DNA from: an uncultured Bacteroides sp.
GTDB lineage: Bacteria; Bacteroidota; Bacteroidia; Bacteroidales; Bacteroidaceae
Assembly: GCF_963678425.1 (NCBI RefSeq)
Contig: NZ_OY782855.1
Span: 2,170,001 to 2,234,000, forward strand
DNA: 64,000 bases
Direction: 5' to 3'
This document shows, piece by piece, positions 9,081-17,370 of the stretch. A program made the translations under genes and the position numbers. The notes beneath the pieces are model-generated. The model made no database searches. It had not been told where the DNA came from and saw nothing but the letters and a program-made list of their open reading frames with translations. Position 1 is the first letter of the stretch; each line of letters starts with the position of its first letter.

Positions 9081-9599
9081 CTATGCATTTACAACATTTA
9101 AATCCAGCAAGATTAACTGTTGGTCACTATTCACAGAGTCACCTTCACTTACCAGAATATCTTTAATATAACAATCTGACGTTACCTTGTAATTGCTTTG
9201 CATTTTCATTGCTTCAATTACAGCTACCGTATCACCGGCAGAAACGAAATCACCAACATTCACAGGTATCTTAACAATCTTACCAGGCATTGGCGATACT
9301 ATCTTGTCTTCTTGTCTTTCTTCTTCTTTCTTTCTCATGCGGAGGTACTTTGCTTTTGTATCAACAATATCCACATTATAAGAGGAGAAAAGAGTATTTA
9401 CTTTGTAATTCTTTCCATTTTCCGAACGAATTAATTCGGCATTATAAGACTTTCCGTCGTGAAGAATTGAACAGGCCCCGTTTTCAGCCATGGTAACATC
9501 AACTTCATACTCAACTCCATCAATTGTCAACCGCACGTTATTGCCATCTTTTTCAACAAGTTCAATTTCCGCAGTTCTGTTTCCTATATGTATTTCCAT
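9081..9599 (-). CDS. Biotin carboxyl carrier protein
   Basis: Carries biotin between the carboxylase and carboxyltransferase subunits. It is 172 aa with an N-terminal beta-rich domain of about 90 residues, a charged linker (RMRKKEEERQEDK), and a C-terminal biotinyl domain. The biotinylation motif EAMKM places the modified lysine at residue 132. I chose the ATG at 9599 (MEIHIGNR); the upstream in-frame extension overlaps the end of accC and lacks family character. It sits 11 bp after accC and 2 bp before mmdA, clearly one operon. Confidence 0.93.
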   Translation of the reverse strand: MEIHIGNRTAEIELVEKDGNNVRLTIDGVEYEVDVTMAENGACSILHDGKSYNAELIRSENGKNYKVNTLFSSYNVDIVDTKAKYLRMRKKEEERQEDKIVSPMPGKIVKIPVNVGDFVSAGDTVAVIEAMKMQSNYKVTSDCYIKDILVSEGDSVNSDQQLILLDLNVVNA

Positions 9600-9610
9600 T
9601 AGTCTTCTTT

Positions 9611-11128
9611 TTAGATTCTCAATACGCCTTTGTGCAAACCAAACTCTCTCCAACGACTGGCAGGGCGATTGTCCGCGCTCTGTCCGGGATTGTTTTCTTC
9701 CAGATTCATCAGATAATCAATGTATGAAGCAATCATTGCCACATTCTCTGTTTCCGTACTTTCGTCGGACGAGATCGCCTTTTGAAGTCTTTCAGCATTC
9801 TTTTGAATAAAGCCTGTATCATATTTACCATTGACAAAATCAGGAGTGTCCATAATGCTTCTCAGATAACTGATATTTGTTTTCACACCCGTAATCTTGT
9901 ATTCATGAAGCACACGACGCATGCGTTCAATTGCATAATTACGTGTAACAGCCCACACAATCAGTTTACCAATCATCGGGTCGTAATGAATAGGAATCTC
10001 GTATCCTTCATATACGTAACTGTCTATACGTACACCAATACCGTTAGGTTCTGTAATCTGGCGGATTACACCCGGACAAGGCATAAAGTTAAATTCAGTA
10101 TCTTCTGCACAAATACGACATTCAATAGCATGTCCTCTTTGCATTATATCTTCTTGTTTGAGACGCAAAGGTACTCCATTGGCAACATGAATCTGTTCCT
10201 TAACCAAATCCACCCCAAGAACTTCTTCCGTGATAGGATGTTCTACCTGCAAGCGGGTATTCATTTCAAGGAAATAGAAGTTGCGATTCTTATCAACCAG
10301 GAATTCAATTGTACCTGCACCTTTATAACTAACAGCCTTAGCCGCTGCAACTGCTGCATTTCCCATCTCGTTTCTCAGTTCCGACGTAACAAATGGAGAA
10401 GGACTTTCTTCTACAATCTTCTGGTTACGGCGTTGAACAGAGCATTCTCTTTCGCAAAGATGAATTACGTTTCCATAATTATCGCCAAGGATCTGGAACT
10501 CAATGTGGTGAGGTTCTTCTACAAACTTCTCCAGATACACGGTATCGTCTCCAAAAGAAGAGAGTGCTTCAGATTTCGCTGTGGTATAAGCTTCTTCCAC
10601 TTCACTTTCGTTGTGGATAAGGCGCATACCTTTACCGCCACCTCCCATTGAGGCTTTAAGCATAACCGGATAACCGATCTTATTACAGATGTCAATTGCT
10701 TCATTCACATCCTGAAGACTTTTCTCTGTTCCGGGAACAACAGGCACATCTGCCTTAATCATTTGTTTACGAGCAGAGATTTTGTCTCCCATCAGATCCA
10801 TAGTTTCAGGATCGGGACCAATAAATATGATACCTTCCTCTTTACAACGACTTGCAAACAAAGAGTTTTCTGATAAGAAACCGTAGCCCGGATGGATTGC
10901 ATCCACCTGATGAGCTTTGGCCACTTCTAGAATTTTTTCTATGTTAAGATAGCTGTCTTTAGACGCTGCTCCACCTACACAGTAAGCCTCGTCAGCATAT
11001 AAGACATGTTTAGCCGTTCTGTCCGCTTCTGAAAAGATAGCAATGGATTCAATCTCCATTTCTCTGCAAGAGCGCATAACCCTCACTGCAATTTCTCCAC
11101 GGTTAGCAACTAAGATTCTTTTAATCAT
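9611..11128 (-). CDS. accC: Biotin carboxylase subunit
   Basis: ATP-dependent carboxylation of biotin on the carrier protein. It is 505 aa in the three-part ATP-grasp layout: N-terminal IKRILVANRGEIAVR, ATP-binding glycine-rich loop KASMGGGGKGMR near residue 165, and FLEMNTRLQVEHPITE near 290. The C-terminus is some 50 residues longer than a minimal AccC. I chose the ATG at 11128; the GTG at 11164 would add 12 residues foreign to the family. It is the first gene of the operon, about 130 nt below a cobalamin riboswitch. Confidence 0.93.
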   Translation of the reverse strand: MIKRILVANRGEIAVRVMRSCREMEIESIAIFSEADRTAKHVLYADEAYCVGGAASKDSYLNIEKILEVAKAHQVDAIHPGYGFLSENSLFASRCKEEGIIFIGPDPETMDLMGDKISARKQMIKADVPVVPGTEKSLQDVNEAIDICNKIGYPVMLKASMGGGGKGMRLIHNESEVEEAYTTAKSEALSSFGDDTVYLEKFVEEPHHIEFQILGDNYGNVIHLCERECSVQRRNQKIVEESPSPFVTSELRNEMGNAAVAAAKAVSYKGAGTIEFLVDKNRNFYFLEMNTRLQVEHPITEEVLGVDLVKEQIHVANGVPLRLKQEDIMQRGHAIECRICAEDTEFNFMPCPGVIRQITEPNGIGVRIDSYVYEGYEIPIHYDPMIGKLIVWAVTRNYAIERMRRVLHEYKITGVKTNISYLRSIMDTPDFVNGKYDTGFIQKNAERLQKAISSDESTETENVAMIASYIDYLMNLEENNPGQSADNRPASRWREFGLHKGVLRI

Positions 11129-11256
11129 TTTTTCGATATTTGGTACAACAATTTGTTCCGCCACAAAGGCAGAGCAATTAATAGTTTTTTATATCATAGA
11201 TTTAAATAGTCAAATTTACTTTCCTTAACCACGAGGAAAATAAATTAAATTAAAAT

Positions 11257-11428
11257 GGCAGGTCTTCTGACTGACTCCCATCTTGAATACCTTCCCGACT
11301 CATTGCCAGTGGCCAAAGTTTTTACCAAGATGTTTTTAATAGAGCTCCACAGCAGCGGGACTGTCCAGGATTTGCACCTGATTCCCTTTTAATTACTGTC
11401 ATAGCAGAACAACAGTAAACCAATTCGG
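11257..11428 (-). promoter_or_regulatory. Cobalamin (B12) riboswitch upstream of accC-bccP-mmdA
   Basis: Read on the minus strand, the leader shows the ordered core of a cobalamin aptamer: a TTACTGT/ACAGTAA stem, AAAAGGGAA followed by GGTGCAAATCC, then ACAGTCCCGC with CTGCTGT, GCCACTGG, CGGGAAGG, a long-range CATCTTG/CAAGATG pairing, and the B12 box TCAGAAGACCTGCC at plus 11257-11270. A -7 element lies directly before it, so it is transcribed as a leader. The only gene downstream in this orientation is accC. Most members of this class shut off expression when B12 binds; whether this one does was not determined. Confidence 0.93.
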
Positions 11429-11431
11429 CTG

Positions 11432-11439
11432 CAAAGATA
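11432..11439 (-). promoter_or_regulatory. -7 promoter element for the riboswitch/accC transcript
   Basis: TATCTTTG on the minus strand matches the Bacteroides TAnnTTTG consensus. Transcription would start a few bases downstream, at the 5' edge of the cobalamin aptamer. No good TTTG -33 element is visible at 19-21 bp. Confidence 0.6.
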
Positions 11440-11481
11440 ACAATTATACAGAATTATGAGACATATTTAAAGAGAAAACAT

Positions 11482-11489
11482 TACTTTTG
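11482..11489 (+). promoter_or_regulatory. -7 promoter element for yicC-gmk-nadD
   Basis: TACTTTTG matches the TAnnTTTG consensus and lies 17 bp before the yicC ATG, giving a very short leader. It is divergent from the riboswitch promoter, about 40 bp away, so the two operons share one control region. Confidence 0.5.
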
Positions 11490-11506
11490 CAGAAAACATA
11501 CCTATT

Positions 11507-12382
11507 ATGATACAGTCAATGACCGGATATGGGAAAGCCACTATTACCCTATCTGACAAGAAGATTAACGTTGAAATAAAATCACTAAACAGCAAAGCGC
11601 TGGACTTGTCAACTCGTATTGCTCCGGTTTACCGTGAGAAGGAAATGGAGATACGAAATGAGATTGCAAAGTTCCTGGAACGCGGTAAAGTCGATTTCAG
11701 CCTTTGGGTAGAAAAGGGCGAAGCAGACTCAATAACTCCAATCAATTCCGCTGTTGTTGAAGGATACTACAAACAAATAAAACAACTCTCAGATACACTG
11801 GAAATTCCAATGCCTGCCGATTGGTTTAAGGTATTATTAAGAATGCCCGATGTAATGACTAAAAATGATGTTCAGGAACTTTCTGATGAAGAATGGGCTG
11901 AAGCGCATCAGGCAATAGAGGAAGCTATTGAACATTTGATAAACTTCCGCAAACAGGAAGGTGAAGCATTAGCGAAGAAGTTCAGAGAAAAGATAACCAA
12001 TATCCATGCCTTACTGGAATCAATTGCGCCACATGAAGCCGAACGTGTAGAAAAGATCAAAACGCGCATCACTGATGCACTGGAAAAAACAGCAAGCGTG
12101 GATTATGATAAGAATCGTCTGGAACAAGAACTTATTTATTATATTGAGAAACTGGATATTAATGAAGAGAAACAACGCCTTGCCAATCACCTGACCTATT
12201 TTATCAACACAATGGAAGACGGAAATGGCCAGGGAAAGAAGCTTGGATTCATTGCTCAGGAAATGGGACGCGAAATCAATACTCTGGGAAGCAAATCCAA
12301 TAATGCTGAAATGCAGAAGATCGTGGTCCAGATGAAAGACGAACTGGAACAAATCAAAGAACAGGTTTTAAACGTAATGTAA
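11507..12382 (+). CDS. yicC: YicC family endoribonuclease
   Basis: A 291-aa protein of the YicC/YloC family, now known as RNA-cleaving enzymes. It begins with the hallmark MIQSMTGYGKA; the N-terminal YicC domain occupies about residues 1-155. The C-terminal DUF1732 part ends with the conserved GKKLGFIAQEMGREINTLGSK region near residue 245 and a charged helical tail. It is followed one base later by gmk, the conserved yicC-gmk pairing. The start is unambiguous. Confidence 0.92.
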   Translation: MIQSMTGYGKATITLSDKKINVEIKSLNSKALDLSTRIAPVYREKEMEIRNEIAKFLERGKVDFSLWVEKGEADSITPINSAVVEGYYKQIKQLSDTLEIPMPADWFKVLLRMPDVMTKNDVQELSDEEWAEAHQAIEEAIEHLINFRKQEGEALAKKFREKITNIHALLESIAPHEAERVEKIKTRITDALEKTASVDYDKNRLEQELIYYIEKLDINEEKQRLANHLTYFINTMEDGNGQGKKLGFIAQEMGREINTLGSKSNNAEMQKIVVQMKDELEQIKEQVLNVM

Positions 12383-12383
12383 T

Positions 12384-12950
12384 ATGAACGGAAAGTTAAT
12401 TATTTTCTCAGCACCTTCAGGCTCTGGTAAATCTACAATGATTAACTATTTGTTAAAACAGGGTCTGCACCTTGCTTTTTCCATTTCAGCGACCAGCCGT
12501 CCGCCACGGGGCAGTGAACAACATGGCGTGGAATACTTTTTCCTTTCGCCGGAAGAGTTCCGTCAGCGCATAGACAACGATGAGTTTCTGGAATTCGAAG
12601 AGGTGTATAAGGATCGGTTCTATGGCACCTTAAAGGCACAAGTTGAGAAACAACTGGCAGCCGGACAAAATGTGGTGTTTGATGTAGATGTTGTAGGCGG
12701 ATGTAACATTAAGAAGTTTTACGGAGACCGCGCGCTTTCGGTGTTTATTCAGCCACCTTCTTTGGAAATACTCAGACAAAGACTGGAAGGAAGAGGTACC
12801 GATGAGCCCTCTGTTATTGAAAGCCGTTTGGCCAAAGCCGAATTCGAACTGGGATTTGCCGATAAGTTTGATGTGGTGATAATAAATGACGATCTGGAAG
12901 AAGCACGTGCCAGAGCTCTCAGAATTCTAAAAGAGTTTCTGGATAAATAA
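12384..12950 (+). CDS. gmk: Guanylate kinase
   Basis: Phosphorylates GMP to GDP with ATP. It is 188 aa; P-loop FSAPSGSGKST is at residues 8-18, the GMP-binding TSRPPRGSEQHGVEYFF follows, and the lid region contains RLEGRGTDEPSVIESRL. It lies between yicC (1 bp upstream) and nadD (32 bp downstream), transcribed together. Confidence 0.95.
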   Translation: MNGKLIIFSAPSGSGKSTMINYLLKQGLHLAFSISATSRPPRGSEQHGVEYFFLSPEEFRQRIDNDEFLEFEEVYKDRFYGTLKAQVEKQLAAGQNVVFDVDVVGGCNIKKFYGDRALSVFIQPPSLEILRQRLEGRGTDEPSVIESRLAKAEFELGFADKFDVVIINDDLEEARARALRILKEFLDK

Positions 12951-12982
12951 TTCTTCCTCTACCTTCTGCACACAACGCTGAT

Positions 12983-13561
12983 ATGAAAATAAAAACGGGT
13001 ATTTTCGGGGGAACTTTTAACCCTATTCATATTGGGCACCTGGCACTGGCAAACTATATTTGCGAGTTCGAGGCGCTGGATGAACTATGGTTCTTGGTTA
13101 CCCCTCAGAACCCGTTACGTCAGGGAAGCGATTTCCTTGACAACAACAAACGACTGGAACTTGTAAAGCTGGCCATTGAGGGTTATCCCAAATTTGTAGC
13201 TTCTGATTTTGAATTTCATCTTCCCAAGCCTTCTTACTCTTGCAATACGTTGGATGAACTGAAAAAAGCTTATCCGGAGAGAGAATTCGTATTGATTATC
13301 GGGGCCGACAACTGGCTTATTTTTGATAAGTGGAAAGACTATCAGCGAATAATTGATGAGAATGAAATATGGATTTACCCTCGCCCGGGTTCTGTTGTTG
13401 ATAAATCAACTCTTCCTCCATCAGTAAAGCTTACGAATGTACCTGAAATTGATATCTGCTCTACTTTTATCAGAGACGGAATAAAAAAAGGAAAGGATGT
13501 GAGATACTTCATGCATCCAGCCGTTTATAAGAAAATTAAGGAAGAAGGCTATTTTATATAG
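12983..13561 (+). CDS. nadD: Nicotinate-nucleotide adenylyltransferase
   Basis: NAD biosynthesis: joins nicotinate mononucleotide to AMP. It is 192 aa with the nucleotidyltransferase motif GGTFNPIHIGHLALA at residues 9-23 and the second motif ICSTFIRDGIKKGKDVRYF near the C-terminus (the ISSTxIR signature, here with C). It is the third gene of yicC-gmk-nadD; no strong terminator is seen after it. Confidence 0.94.
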   Translation: MKIKTGIFGGTFNPIHIGHLALANYICEFEALDELWFLVTPQNPLRQGSDFLDNNKRLELVKLAIEGYPKFVASDFEFHLPKPSYSCNTLDELKKAYPEREFVLIIGADNWLIFDKWKDYQRIIDENEIWIYPRPGSVVDKSTLPPSVKLTNVPEIDICSTFIRDGIKKGKDVRYFMHPAVYKKIKEEGYFI

Positions 13562-13581
13562 AATCTTCCTTATTCGAAGCT

Positions 13582-13673
13582 CTTACAATCTACTGATAAT
13601 TACTTTGTCCGAGTCATTACACTGGTGTCAATATTTTCGCTATCCTTACAATCCTACTGATAATCATTTTGTC
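13582..13673 (+). repeat. Imperfect 28-bp direct repeat
   Basis: Bases 13582-13609 and 13645-13673 are near-identical copies beginning CTTACAATC and containing ACTGATAAT. They are 63 bp apart. The second copy includes the last codons and stop of the minus-strand phosphoesterase gene, so the first copy looks like a local duplication of that gene's end. Confidence 0.7.
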
Positions 13674-14518
13674 TTGTGAATGTTCTCCTGTTTTTCACAA
13701 TGGAGCACGATTACCACAATCTCACTTGGAGCAAAGAATCTTACTTTCTTTGAAGAAGTTCCTATTCCATTGGTTATAATAACAGGAATACCTTTTGCCG
13801 ACTGTTTCTCTCCTCTAAGAAAACGTTTTCCATAATGAGAAGGCACCACCGGTGCATAAACACCAAAGAGAGTTACTTGTCCGCCATGCGTATGTCCGGC
13901 CAAAGCTAGATCCGTATTCGATACATCCACATCTTCCACATAATCCGGAGTATGAGTCAGCAGAATAACAAAATCTTTCGGACTAAGAGCCAAAGTGGGT
14001 GAAACGCCATTCTGTTTCAGGTCAAAAGGATTACGTACCCCGGCAATGATAATCTTCTCACCTTCTTTGCTGACTGTATCACAAGCATGTTCAAGCACAC
14101 GTATTCCGTGCCTCTTCATTTCTGCAACTATATCATCATGACAGCGTTCATAGTCATTGTTCCCCATTACCCCTGCAATACCATACTTAGGTTGAACTTC
14201 CGCTAACCGGTCAAATAGCTCAGTCACAAACTGGCAACCTTCCTGATAATCTCCTCCCATCAGCAACAAATCCGGATTTATTAATTGAAGCTGTTGCACA
14301 AGCTTAATCAGCCCCTTCTGTTGAAGAGCACTTTTATAGTGAAGATCTGAAATAAATGCAATCCGAAATCCTTCAAATGCCTTGGGAACATCTTTATGAT
14401 AAAAGTTGTAAGTCCTCACCTGCTGAACTCCACGCCTTGAAAGATTCTTTGTGGTGGAGCAGGAAGCCAGAAACATTCCAAAAACAAGGAGAAAAAAAGA
14501 CAAGCGTTGAGTTCTCAT
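13664..14518 (-). CDS. Metallophosphoesterase lipoprotein (YkuE-like)
   Basis: Calcineurin-like phosphoesterase anchored as a lipoprotein. It is 284 aa; the signal peptide ends in the lipobox LASC at residues 17-20. Metal-binding motifs appear in order: DLHY, GGDYQEG, GNNDYERC, and GHTHGGQVTLFG. This places it in the YkuE-type family of envelope phosphoesterases. The natural substrate is unknown. It is a single-gene unit, convergent with nadD and divergent from the DUF4468 gene. Confidence 0.88.
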   Translation of the reverse strand: MRTQRLSFFLLVFGMFLASCSTTKNLSRRGVQQVRTYNFYHKDVPKAFEGFRIAFISDLHYKSALQQKGLIKLVQQLQLINPDLLLMGGDYQEGCQFVTELFDRLAEVQPKYGIAGVMGNNDYERCHDDIVAEMKRHGIRVLEHACDTVSKEGEKIIIAGVRNPFDLKQNGVSPTLALSPKDFVILLTHTPDYVEDVDVSNTDLALAGHTHGGQVTLFGVYAPVVPSHYGKRFLRGEKQSAKGIPVIITNGIGTSSKKVRFFAPSEIVVIVLHCEKQENIHKTK

Positions 14519-14715
14519 TTTAGGGTTTATCTATTCAACAATAAAGCTATTAGTTACAAAAATACACCATATACCAAGAGTAACAATTAGACAAGAAACA
14601 TTTTTTTTGGATTTTGATTTATTAAAAGCATAAACCATCGTTAATCACGTTTTTAATTTAAACAGTTGATAAATAATTTTTCTATCATAATGACTCATTA
14701 ACGGCTAAAAATATA

Positions 14716-14723
14716 TAAGTTTG
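14716..14723 (+). promoter_or_regulatory. -7 promoter element for the DUF4468 fusion gene
   Basis: TAAGTTTG fits TAnnTTTG, 58 bp before the ATG at 14782. No convincing -33 element is seen. Confidence 0.4.
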
Positions 14724-14781
14724 CAAGATACAAAACATTGTTAGTGGTAGTAATCTTTCGTTTTCTAAATATAAAACCGTT

Positions 14782-15972
14782 ATGAAAAAATCAGCATTCC
14801 TTTTAGTCTTGTTTATTTTCTGTTTACCTGTAATGATACAGGCTCAGGAGAATGAAAGTGAGAATAGTAAAAATTATCTAGCTGGTGCCGTACCCGAAAA
14901 GGACGGTAGAGTTGTTTTCTCCAAAGAATTCAACCTATCTAATCTATCTAAAGATCAGGTTTTCGACAAAATGCTCGATTGGATGGGAAAACAACTAAAA
15001 AAGAACAACAATACGAGTAGAGTGATTTATTCTGATAAAGAAAAGGGAATAATAGCGGGATATGGCGAAGAATACCTGGTCTTTAAATCTGGTTCACTCT
15101 CACTGGACCGGACACTGATTAAATATCAGATAAAAGCTACATGTCTGCCAGAGAAATGTATTATGAACATTGAAAAAATATATTATGATTATGAGAAAGA
15201 TAAAAAGATACCTGCCGAAGAACAGATAACAGACAAAGAGGCTTTGAATAAAGACAAAACCAAACTAATACGAGGTACTGCCAAGTTCCGCATAAAAACA
15301 GTTGATTTTGCCGACGCTGTATTTACTAAATTACAAACAACAATAGGAGCTGCACCTATTGTAGCACAAGTAACAGAGACATCCCTTTCAGTTGCAGGTA
15401 AACCAGATGTAAGTTCTATCTCTTCCATTTCCGAAGGCCACGAAGCATCTTCTTCTGCCAGTGGAATATCTGGATACAAACAAATTGCGCCAGATAAGAT
15501 TTCGGGAAATATTATCAAAATGCTTTCCGAAAACTGGATGTTAATAACAGCAGGTGATAAGGATAAATTCAATATGATGACTGCTAGTTGGGGTGGACTA
15601 GGCTTTTTGTACCAAAAGCCTGTTGCTTTCTGCTTTATAAACCCTACTCGCTACACTTACCAACTTATGGAGAATAACGACACTTACACACTGTCATTCT
15701 ATACGGAAGCATACCGCGATGCACTGAAATATTGCGGCAGTAACTCCGGTAAAGATGTGGATAAAGTAAAGGGTTCCGGACTAACACCAATCGCCACTCC
15801 TACAGGTAGCAAAGCTTTCTCTCAGGCATGGCTTATCATTGAGTGCCGTAAAATGGTTGCACAGTCTTTACAAGCAGAATCTATTTCTGATAAAAGCTTA
15901 AAAGAAAACTGGACCGGCAAGCAAATGCATAAAATGTATATCGGTGAAATAATTAATGTTTGGGTTAAATAG
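14782..15972 (+). CDS. DUF4468 domain protein fused to a flavin-reductase-like domain
   Basis: A 396-aa exported protein. A signal peptide (about residues 1-21, ending IQAQ) is followed by a DUF4468 (TBP-like fold) domain at about 40-190, a serine-rich linker near 200-230, and a C-terminal domain from about 238. That last domain contains NWMLITAGDKDKFNMMTASWGG and FCFINPTRYTYQLM, which resemble the FMN-binding split barrel of flavin reductase-like proteins. DUF4468 alone is common in Bacteroides lipid- or envelope-associated proteins of unknown role; the fusion suggests a periplasmic flavin or small-molecule binder. Assignment of the second domain rests on motif reading only. Confidence 0.75.
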   Translation: MKKSAFLLVLFIFCLPVMIQAQENESENSKNYLAGAVPEKDGRVVFSKEFNLSNLSKDQVFDKMLDWMGKQLKKNNNTSRVIYSDKEKGIIAGYGEEYLVFKSGSLSLDRTLIKYQIKATCLPEKCIMNIEKIYYDYEKDKKIPAEEQITDKEALNKDKTKLIRGTAKFRIKTVDFADAVFTKLQTTIGAAPIVAQVTETSLSVAGKPDVSSISSISEGHEASSSASGISGYKQIAPDKISGNIIKMLSENWMLITAGDKDKFNMMTASWGGLGFLYQKPVAFCFINPTRYTYQLMENNDTYTLSFYTEAYRDALKYCGSNSGKDVDKVKGSGLTPIATPTGSKAFSQAWLIIECRKMVAQSLQAESISDKSLKENWTGKQMHKMYIGEIINVWVK

Positions 15973-15986
15973 CCCAAACATTAATT
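15951..15986. terminator. Shared terminator of two convergent genes
   Basis: A perfect 14-bp inverted repeat (15951-15964 with 15973-15986) has an 8-nt loop. The left arm codes for the last residues of the DUF4468 fusion, its stop codon lies in the loop, and the right arm reaches the stop of the opposing gene. It can terminate both. Confidence 0.75.
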
Positions 15987-16773
15987 ATCTTCTTGCCAAT
16001 AAAAGGAATCCTATTGTAATAACAAATATTTCCGAAAGAAAAGCTGGCAATAAAATAAAGCCAAACATCACATCTTTAAATGGCCAAACCAGCCAAAAAA
16101 CAAATGACAAGCAAACTGAAAATATTACTTGTATTACAAGTTTACGAACTACATTAACAACTGAATAAATATTGAGTATATAAGAAAATATAATAGCACC
16201 TATAAGAAAAAATATACTTCCTATAAACAAATTAAATATTAGTTTTTCTTTAAAAGTGAAGTATTTCAAAAGTTCATTATAGATAAATGTAACATCACCT
16301 CTGTTCTTTGAGATCAGAAAGTTATTTTTATATACCCTTAACGTATCAGAATAGACTTTTTTCTCTACTAAGTCTCCTGGCTTAGAGTAGAAATAAAGAT
16401 ATTTAGATACCTTCAGACTCATTACGCCTTTAAAGATATTTAGATTGTAGCCATCATATTTATAATTACTACTTTTATCGAATTTACATTTAAAACGATC
16501 ATTAGAAAGGTCATACAAGAAATCCTGAATTTTATTTTCTGAATCTAGTTTTATTAATAAACGATAATTATCAAGGAAATTATTCTCTTTAGCTATAACC
16601 CTTCCACTAAACGAATTATTAAACAGCGTCCTTTGTTCAAAAGGGTGAATCCCGGCACAATCTTCATCCGCTATTGCTGTTCCAATTTCTGTTAATTCCA
16701 GATATCCAATTACAAGAAATATATTCAGAACAGATATGGCAATAAGGAGAAAATATTTAGTTTGACGTTTCAT
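15985..16773 (-). CDS. Unrecognised membrane protein
   Basis: I do not recognise this 262-aa protein. It has one N-terminal hydrophobic segment (about 7-25), then a polar region of about 150 residues rich in N, K, Y and D that probably lies outside the cytoplasm, then three hydrophobic segments in the last 80 residues (about 185-210, 218-240, 243-260). Base composition is more AT-rich than the flanking housekeeping genes, as in the next two genes, which suggests acquired or fast-evolving DNA. It is convergent with the DUF4468 gene. Confidence 0.65.
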   Translation of the reverse strand: MKRQTKYFLLIAISVLNIFLVIGYLELTEIGTAIADEDCAGIHPFEQRTLFNNSFSGRVIAKENNFLDNYRLLIKLDSENKIQDFLYDLSNDRFKCKFDKSSNYKYDGYNLNIFKGVMSLKVSKYLYFYSKPGDLVEKKVYSDTLRVYKNNFLISKNRGDVTFIYNELLKYFTFKEKLIFNLFIGSIFFLIGAIIFSYILNIYSVVNVVRKLVIQVIFSVCLSFVFWLVWPFKDVMFGFILLPAFLSEIFVITIGFLLLARR

Positions 16774-16824
16774 TCGTTTTAAAAATAGGATTTAATTTAA
16801 ATACATACATACTGCATAATCATC

Positions 16825-17259
16825 TTATTTCATATTTTCTATAAAGTCTCTTAAAGCTTCTGATGTTTTATATTTCACTCCATCTTTTATTGTAAGGAAT
16901 TGATTTAAGCAGACTACTAAAGTATCTTTTTGAGAACAAAGTTCTATTTTAGCTCTAGTATCAATATTAGGATATATTGTAGAATCTCTTAATTCTAAAT
17001 TACATAATAATTTCAAGAAGTTTTTGATTGCTAAAGAATCCTTTATTTCATGAACTTTAAAATCTGTACAATGATTAAACGCCTTTTCAAAATCATGGCA
17101 AGGAACATCTACAGTTGTATAATGATTATAAAATCCAACATGTTTAACAATTATCTTTTCAATTTTACAGTTCTCATTTTTTTGAGATAAACATATTATT
17201 GGAAAAATAAAGGATAATAGTAGAAATAAATATCTAGTTTTTATCGATTTCTTATTCAT
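16825..17259 (-). CDS. Unrecognised small exported protein
   Basis: A 144-aa protein of unknown function. I chose the ATG at 17259; a GTG three codons upstream is the alternative. Residues 1-26 form a signal peptide ending ICLSQ. The mature part is rich in K, D and C (cysteines near NCKIEK, VPCHDFEKAFNHC, LLCNLEL, ELCSQ), compatible with disulfides outside the cytoplasm. It is AT-rich and lies between two other unknown genes on the same strand. Confidence 0.6.
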   Translation of the reverse strand: MNKKSIKTRYLFLLLSFIFPIICLSQKNENCKIEKIIVKHVGFYNHYTTVDVPCHDFEKAFNHCTDFKVHEIKDSLAIKNFLKLLCNLELRDSTIYPNIDTRAKIELCSQKDTLVVCLNQFLTIKDGVKYKTSEALRDFIENMK

Positions 17260-17370
17260 ATCTTTCACTATCAGTATTTGTTATATGCCAATTATTTATT
17301 CTGTATGAAATGCTTTTATTCAAAAAATCAACATTGGAACTGAGTTTAATATTATAATCTCTGTTTATCT

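Noticed and set aside
9782..10651. Long plus-strand open frame opposite accC
   Set aside because: It is fully antisense to a clear biotin carboxylase gene. Its product has no domain and its composition mirrors the codon bias of the opposite strand.
7546..11128. Sodium-pumping methylmalonyl-CoA decarboxylase
   Set aside because: The operon has a biotin carboxylase and no OadB/OadG-type membrane subunit, which fits an ATP-dependent carboxylase better.
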